The notes under the pieces are model-generated. The model did no database searches and was not told the origin of the DNA. It saw nothing but the letters and a program-made list of their open reading frames with translations. A DNA stretch of 64,000 nucleotides, from NCBI RefSeq assembly GCF_028858725.1, contig NC_084773.1:2346350-2410349 (forward strand), given 5' to 3'. Position 1 is the stretch's first letter. The number at the start of each line of letters is the position of its first letter. Both the position numbers and the translations under genes were made by a program. Positions 60,801 to 64,000 of the stretch are shown here, one piece after another. The stretch is from Colius striatus (lineage: Eukaryota; Chordata; Aves; Coliiformes; Coliidae).

Positions 60801-62759
60801 AAGCATAGTTATTTTGATATTTGGGTAAAGTTAGCAGCCTTCCCAGTGTTTTAGTCAGGCCTGGCTTTACCATGCTTCTGAATGAAGAGATAACAGAGGA
60901 ACTGGGAAGTCCTCCATAGACAAGGCAATAAAACATTCCTTAGGAGCAGGTGAGGTAACCTTTTGGGCTTTTTGATTGAGAACAACAACAACAAAAGGGT
61001 AAGTGGATGTCCCAGGGACTGACCTCCTAAATGCAATTGTACTTTCCTGCTGTAATTACCTATTATGGCAGAGTCTGAATTCACAGCCACAATTACTGAA
61101 CACAGTAAAATGATGTTGTCAACTCAGTGAATAGGTGTGAGGGTTTAATTATACTGTGTCAGTGATGTGAAGAGTTCTAATGCACAGTGCTTCCCATGAC
61201 ACTGCATTTACTGGGGTGTTAATGGAGTAACAGAATTGAAAGAACTCATCTGATTTCATTGGAAGTCCAATGAGCATCAGCTCTCCAGAGTTTAGATCTG
61301 TCAGCAGAAGTTGTCCTCTGTGGGTGTGGGTTTGCCTCCAGTCTGCTGCCTTTAGTCTTGCAGAATATCATATGCACAAGTAAAATGCTGCTTTTTGATC
61401 TTTTAATGGTCATTTTGGGAGTATTTCAATATCCAAGAGCTGATGTGTTTTGTCTGTTTGGTTGAAGTTGGGGGGTTTTTAATGCTTACAGAGTCATTTG
61501 TGGTTCACAGCTTTTTCCTAACCGTCTGCACTCCTGATTCAGACAGAGCTCATGTGTGATCCCTCTTTGCAGGCTAACATTGCTGCTGCAGGCCAGCTCA
61601 AAGGGAAGATGAAAAAGCCAGAGTTAGAAACTTTCAGGATTTCTCCCATTGATGGCAAATCTGTCTTTAACTACAGCTCTCAGAGCCTGAATTCGGCAGA
61701 ACTCGCGAAGCAGCAGCTCCGCCGGGAAATGGCAAAGGTGACACTGGGGCATGTTGGGAAGATCTTGGCTTCCTCTGTGTGGTGCTTAAAGAGAGATGGA
61801 TCAGTTTTCCAGCTTTAACTCCTATGTTAGCACATTGGAAGGGGAGCTGGGATCCAACAGGGACTCTGAGAGGCATTCTTGGCTGTGTAAAGTTCAGCTC
61901 TTAATACTGAACGTTGTGGTCGAGTTGTCTCATCTCCATGACTTGGGCCGTTGGTTTGAGTGCAGCTGCTGTTGCTTGGTTGGGACTAGATGATCTTTAA
62001 AGGTCTCTTCCAACCCCTCTCATTCTATGATTCTCTTCCATAAGCCACATGAGCCAGTTCTGTGCCTCACACCTTTGTAAGTGGGAGAATTGGAGGGACT
62101 GCAGTGTCAGGGGTGTGTAGTATTAAATGATTGCAGCAACACATTTGAAGAACCACAGTTATCTCCTTTGGCTGAAGAGCTGGCTTTAATCTTAATGGCA
62201 AGTGCCATGTTCCTATCAGCACCTGGAAATTCCTGCAGCTCTGTGAGAACTGTTCATGATGCAGCATGAACACAGGAGGAGCTACAGCTCTTTTTTTTGT
62301 CCAAATAACACTAAAGGTATTTCTTCCAGGGACACCACTTGTCATTAAACCCATCACTGCATCAAACAAGAATGAAATAAATCCCATCATTTAAAAACAT
62401 TTAATGAGACATATTCTGTATCATTTTTATCTATGGTTACTTGGAGCCTTAAGCAAAGAAATGAAACTATTTCTATACCTTGTGAGCTTCTTTCCCAGCA
62501 AAGGGGAATTCACATTAATAACCCAACCACTGACTTTCTTTTGTAGGAACCAAAGACCAGATTCACTTATTGTCAGGAGTACCTGTCAGCCACATTTGAC
62601 CCAGTGGATGAGGTTGCTGCCTGGAAAGAATCCTTTGCAAAATCCAAGAGTATGTGGCTGTCACCAGAGGGGTTTGTATTTCCTGGGTTTAAGAGCAGCA
62701 TTGAAAGCAACCTGCACCCTCGGATGCCTGATGGGGCACGTCTGGAGGAGTTAAAGGAG
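36669..62759 (+). CDS. CFAP92: CFAP92 (KIAA1257), cilia- and flagella-associated protein, 13 exons, 3' end outside window
   Basis: Thirteen GT/AG exons join with consistent phase into 2937 nt, 979 codons without a stop. I assign CFAP92 (KIAA1257) from its divergent position beside EFCC1, as in human 3q21, and from family blocks such as [20 protein letters not shown] near residue 90 (the DUF4550-like N-terminal region), [17 protein letters not shown] near 685, and the Trp-rich [20 protein letters not shown] in exon 13. CFAP naming implies an axonemal or ciliary role, but little is known biochemically, and no catalytic motif, signal peptide or membrane segment is visible. Residues 393-688 are one large exon. 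Introns range from about 0.75 to 3.8 kb and carry CR1 copies and a minisatellite. The gene is open at the exon 13 donor, so more exons follow. The true N-terminus is uncertain. Confidence 0.86.
37634..37827 (+). CDS. CFAP92: CFAP92 exon 2
   Basis: The acceptor is atattctctctag and the donor is AAG before gtaaaa. The exon enters in phase 1 and leaves in phase 0. It encodes a Lys/Pro-rich stretch ([16 protein letters not shown]) and then [20 protein letters not shown] followed by [17 protein letters not shown]. This is the most recognisable part of the N-terminal DUF4550-like region. Confidence 0.9.
38752..38959 (+). CDS. CFAP92: CFAP92 exon 3
   Basis: The acceptor ttgttttaatag is followed by GCT GTT ACA in phase 0, and the exon ends GTTG before gtaagt, phase 1. 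It encodes [20 protein letters not shown] and continues with [20 protein letters not shown], alternating hydrophobic residues that suggest beta strands and complete the domain begun in exon 2. The end is polar and Ser/Asp/Glu-rich. Confidence 0.9.
39291..39388 (+). mobile_element. CR1 3' end in CFAP92 intron 3
   Basis: tgacctgatctaggtgggac, ggttggactggatgatctc, ggtcccttccaacc and a cattctgtgattc tail. Confidence 0.95.
40421..40552 (+). CDS. CFAP92: CFAP92 exon 4
   Basis: The acceptor is ttttttcccctgatag and the exon ends CTGAAG before gtataa. It both enters and leaves in phase 1. It encodes [20 protein letters not shown] and then a Lys/Ala/Ser-rich linker. The donor lacks the usual purine at +3 to +4 and is weaker than its neighbours, but the reading frame joins on both sides. 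Confidence 0.8.
42921..43008 (+). mobile_element. CR1 3' end in CFAP92 intron 4
   Basis: tgacctgatctaggtgggac, ggttggactagatgatatc and ggtcccttccaacccc. It lies about 480 bp upstream of exon 5. Confidence 0.95.
43489..43570 (+). CDS. CFAP92: CFAP92 exon 5 (tandem NAGNAG acceptor)
   Basis: An 82-nt exon that enters in phase 1 and leaves in phase 2 before gtagga. The acceptor is cagcag, so splicing after either CAG is possible: the first gives ...AETDLSG, the second drops one codon and gives ...ETDLSG. It encodes a polar linker ([20 protein letters not shown]). It lies between two CR1 tails in opposite orientation. Support is phase agreement with both neighbours and good splice sites. The peptide itself is not distinctive. 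Confidence 0.72.
43765..43855 (-). mobile_element. CR1 3' end in CFAP92 intron 5
   Basis: tcacagattcatagaatggt tail complement, the ggttggaagggaccttta core and gcagggtcacctagatcagg. It lies about 195 bp downstream of exon 5, in the opposite orientation to the copy at 42921. Confidence 0.95.
45572..46115 (+). mobile_element. CR1 LINE 3' fragment, about 540 bp, in CFAP92 intron 5
   Basis: Runs from agaagggctgtgggcagt through agttccagaaggacaggg, gagcttggagaag-like and caagctggaacagaagag blocks to an attctgtgattctg tail. Most of the CR1 3' region is present; an internal reading frame remnant is non-functional. Confidence 0.96.
46395..46471 (+). CDS. CFAP92: CFAP92 exon 6
   Basis: A 77-nt exon with acceptor tttaatgttttcag, ending CTCCAG before gtaatt. 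It enters in phase 2 and leaves in phase 1. It encodes [20 protein letters not shown], a charged helix-like linker. The splice borders and phase fit both neighbours. Confidence 0.8.
47651..47707 (+). mobile_element. CR1 3' end in CFAP92 intron 6
   Basis: gaggttggactaggtgatct, ggtcccttccaaccc and a cattctatgaatcc tail. Confidence 0.92.
48391..49060 (-). mobile_element. CR1 LINE 3' fragment, about 670 bp, in CFAP92 intron 6
   Basis: The longest CR1 copy here. A doubled tail complement (atcatagaatcatagaatgg) is followed by the 3' UTR, then the ctcctcttctccagactaaa, ccctgtccctctggagctgg and cccacgagggcacattgctg blocks. Truncated at its 5' end, near exon 7. Confidence 0.97.
49204..49302 (+). CDS. 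CFAP92: CFAP92 exon 7
   Basis: The acceptor is ccttccatcaacag and the donor gtattg. The exon enters and leaves in phase 1. It encodes [20 protein letters not shown] and then [14 protein letters not shown], which leads straight into the next exon's conserved block. A long CR1 in the opposite orientation ends about 140 bp upstream. Confidence 0.85.
50131..50315 (+). CDS. CFAP92: CFAP92 exon 8
   Basis: The acceptor is ctgtgtttaaaaag and the donor is CTGCAG before gtaaca. The exon enters in phase 1 and leaves in phase 0. It encodes [20 protein letters not shown], then [20 protein letters not shown] and [19 protein letters not shown], a pattern of strands and turns reminiscent of a C2-like beta sandwich (inference only). 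Confidence 0.88.
50918..51265 (+). mobile_element. CR1 internal fragment (no tail) in CFAP92 intron 8
   Basis: ggaacctggaggtgctggtg, gccagcaatgtgccctcgtg, ggttagaagggctgtgggca and agttccagaaggacaggg. It stops after gttgacctcatt, so the 3' tail is missing. It lies about 220 bp before the minisatellite. Confidence 0.95.
51490..53424. repeat. 43-bp minisatellite, 45 tandem units, in CFAP92 intron 8
   Basis: 1935 bp made of exactly 45 units of 43 bp with no insertion or deletion. Each unit begins agccattgcag, has a variable C-rich centre (cccccagcatgctcc and relatives) and ends tttaatggtctagaaac. Variation is limited to a few positions: C/T and CCC/CTC in the C run, agc/aac, atg/ctg, and ctcc/ctgc/cttc. 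Two units carry tcgag for tctag, and one carries aggcattg. Combinations of variants recur as blocks, showing duplication of several units at once. It has no coding frame of interest and no spacers. Confidence 0.97.
53672..54561 (+). CDS. CFAP92: CFAP92 exon 9 (large, 890 nt)
   Basis: The acceptor tttgtttttctgtag follows the minisatellite intron, and the donor is GAGAG before gtaaga. The exon is open for 296 codons, enters in phase 0 and leaves in phase 2. It starts [20 protein letters not shown], then [20 protein letters not shown] and a [12 protein letters not shown] segment that resembles a C2-domain strand and loop. It ends with [20 protein letters not shown] and [20 protein letters not shown]. 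The middle is less conserved-looking and Ser/Lys/Ala-rich. A strong cryptic donor (AAG before gtgagc) lies at 53935/53936, inside the exon. Confidence 0.92.
55510..55704 (+). CDS. CFAP92: CFAP92 exon 10
   Basis: The acceptor is ggcactctgttacag and the donor is GGCCAG before gtatga. The exon enters and leaves in phase 2. It encodes [20 protein letters not shown], then [20 protein letters not shown] and [21 protein letters not shown] content is higher than in the surrounding intron. A CR1 fragment begins only about 60 bp past its donor. Confidence 0.9.
55763..55968 (+). mobile_element. CR1 3' fragment in CFAP92 intron 10
   Basis: ttccctgttgaggtgaggga, ggctgcccagatgggctgtg, gcactggatgagctttcc and a ttctttgatcctgtgat tail. 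It starts about 60 bp after the exon 10 donor. Confidence 0.95.
57509..57840 (-). mobile_element. CR1 LINE 3' fragment in CFAP92 intron 10
   Basis: agaatcataccatggtaggg tail complement, the ggttggaagagacctctag core and ttgtgttccagcttttgtc, ending in ccatctcctcttctt. Its best match here is the copy at 48391. Confidence 0.95.
58501..58752 (+). mobile_element. CR1 LINE 3' fragment, a different subfamily, in CFAP92 intron 10
   Basis: aatggcctcaagttgcctca, gagagggttgtcagcccc, ggctgcccagggaggtgg and the ending ttttccaaccacaacaattc. The ending differs from the other copies, which read ccttccaaccc then cattctgtg. Confidence 0.9.
59498..59795 (+). CDS. CFAP92: CFAP92 exon 11
   Basis: The acceptor is tttctgtctatttgtag and the donor is ATTGTG before gtgagt. 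The exon enters in phase 2 and leaves in phase 0. It encodes [20 protein letters not shown], then [40 protein letters not shown] and a charged tail ending in NHIV. The first part looks helical; the later part is polar. Confidence 0.9.
61573..61737 (+). CDS. CFAP92: CFAP92 exon 12
   Basis: The acceptor is tgatccctctttgcag and the donor is GCAAAG before gtgaca. It is exactly 55 codons in phase 0, encoding [20 protein letters not shown], then [20 protein letters not shown] and [15 protein letters not shown], a basic helix. Confidence 0.9.
61978..62034 (+). mobile_element. CR1 3' end in CFAP92 intron 12
   Basis: gggactagatgatctttaaa, ggtctcttccaacccc and a cattctatgattctc tail. Confidence 0.92.
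62547..62759 (+). CDS. CFAP92: CFAP92 exon 13 (last exon visible)
   Basis: The acceptor is gactttcttttgtag and the donor is AAGGAG before gtaaca. It is exactly 71 codons in phase 0. It encodes [20 protein letters not shown], then [20 protein letters not shown] and [20 protein letters not shown]. The aromatic-rich pattern looks conserved. Because it ends at a good donor without a stop codon, the gene must continue. Confidence 0.9.
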
Positions 62760-64000
62760 GTAACAGGCAACTGAAAAGAACTGTCCTGGGTGAACTGAAG
62801 CATTTTTAGGAGACTTGAAAGAGGCAGAGTGCTTTATCATGGGGAAGCCTCTTTGGAGGGGTGCAGTCTAGGCAGCTCTTTCCACGGTGACATTTGCAAT
62901 CTGTGTGTGTCAGCACCTATCTCACCCAGCTGATCTTTTGTTTGAATACACAAACTCTGCCCTGAAAAGCCATTTGCCAGTGTTGATTGGATATCAGTAG
63001 GTACTAATGGACTATAGAGTGCTTTGGTTTATGTTTACAGGTGGGATCTACTGTCAGAAAATCCCAATATTGACTCTGGACATGTTCCCAGCTGCTCTTC
63101 AGGAGCTGCCAATGTGTTTGTAGCTTTCCTTTGTGTTTCCAAACCCTCTCACTGCTTGGGGTTTTTGTTTTGTACTTTGATTTATGGTTTGCAGTTGCAG
63201 TTTTATGGTGTGTTTGTCCTTCACCACTGTTCTATTAGTTTCTTCCTGCCCTGTATCCTCTCTCCCTTCTGTCCTTGACTATTGAACTTCTAGTTTTCTG
63301 CCATTTTACTGCATCATGAACTTGGCCAGTTCCCCATCCCGTTTTGAGGAGTCCCCAGCATTGTCCATACTCAAGCACACATCTTCTGCCTCTAGGAGGA
63401 AAATTTGTGTGTTACTAGAACTGGGAAGATGAGGAAATAAAGGGAACAGAACAGGGTTTGGAGTTTTCTGTTCAGGATCAGCAAATTCTACCAAGCTAAT
63501 CAAACAGTCACAGCAGAGTGGAAAAAGCTGAGTGCTTGGAGGCTCATGTCTTGCAAGAGTGTGTACCTGTTCAACTCTCAGCCTTTATTTATCTTGCCTC
63601 TTTTCTTCCATACATACTGAAGTAGTTTCTCAAGTTAGAGTGTAGCTGGTGGGAGATGGTTAGTGACAACCAAGTGCTTTTCTGTGGTCCATGATGCTGG
63701 AGAATGGATCATCTCATGCAGGAGCAGAGAAGATTCACTGGCTGTGGGTATCAGAAGCCAAGCAGGACAGTTCAGCAGCTGCTGCCTCATGCCAAAGAGA
63801 CAAAAAAATAGAAGGGGAGCTCAGCAGTACAGGATCAAAAGCTGAGCAAGCTGAGAAAGACTGATAGTGACAGTCTGGTGACTGACACCAGAGTTACTGG
63901 ACTGGAAGAAGTGGAGGGCTGTGACCCTTGGGGTGGGAGCAGCAGCTGGTCAGTGTGTTGTATTGACCTCAGCACCTCCTGAGGGGATGAGAGAGGGGAA
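62760..64000 (+). other. CFAP92: CFAP92 intron 13 (continues past window end)
   Basis: No further exon in phase 0 was found. The best acceptor-like site, tttatgtttacag at 63028-63040, leads to a stop codon within eleven codons in the required frame. The rest is moderately GC-balanced intron-like sequence without a recognised repeat. Confidence 0.6.

Overview
The window is vertebrate nuclear DNA, almost certainly from a bird. Genes are split by spliceosomal introns with GT/AG borders, one CpG-rich promoter is present, and about nineteen dispersed repeats are all CR1-type LINE 3' ends (the avian form, with the 'ggttggaagggacc' / 'ggtcccttccaacc' core and an 'attctgtgattc' tail). I see no Alu, MIR, L1 or bacterial features. 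The species cannot be named from this.

Two protein genes are supported, in divergent (head-to-head) order. On the minus strand, from 30175 downward, is the 5' part of EFCC1 (EF-hand and coiled-coil domain containing 1): a CpG-island first exon (29522-30175) and a coiled-coil second exon (27740-28146). Later EFCC1 exons were not recognised in the 27.7 kb to the left. On the plus strand, from 36669 to 62759, are thirteen phase-compatible exons that I assign to CFAP92 (KIAA1257). Joined, they give 979 codons with no stop, and the gene still runs open at its last visible splice donor, so its 3' end lies beyond the window. The same divergent EFCC1/KIAA1257 pair is known from human 3q21, which supports both names.

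Layout: 1-27739, AT-rich sequence with scattered CR1 remnants and no confident exon; 27740-30175, EFCC1 exons 2 and 1; 29480-30420, CpG island and EFCC1 promoter; 30421-36668, intergenic region with one CR1, a 15-bp and a 21-bp tandem repeat, and a spaced 45-bp direct repeat; 36669-62759, CFAP92 exons, with CR1 copies in introns 3-6, 8, 10 and 12; 51490-53424, an intron-8 minisatellite of exactly 45 units of 43 bp; 62760-64000, further CFAP92 intron or 3' sequence.

I found no undescribed biological system. The most notable observations are the indel-free 43-bp minisatellite with block duplications, inverted CR1 pairs that bracket CFAP92 exons 5, 6 and 7-8 (possible circular RNA or exon skipping), a NAGNAG acceptor at exon 5, a strong cryptic donor inside exon 9, and the apparent absence of EFCC1 exons 3 onward.
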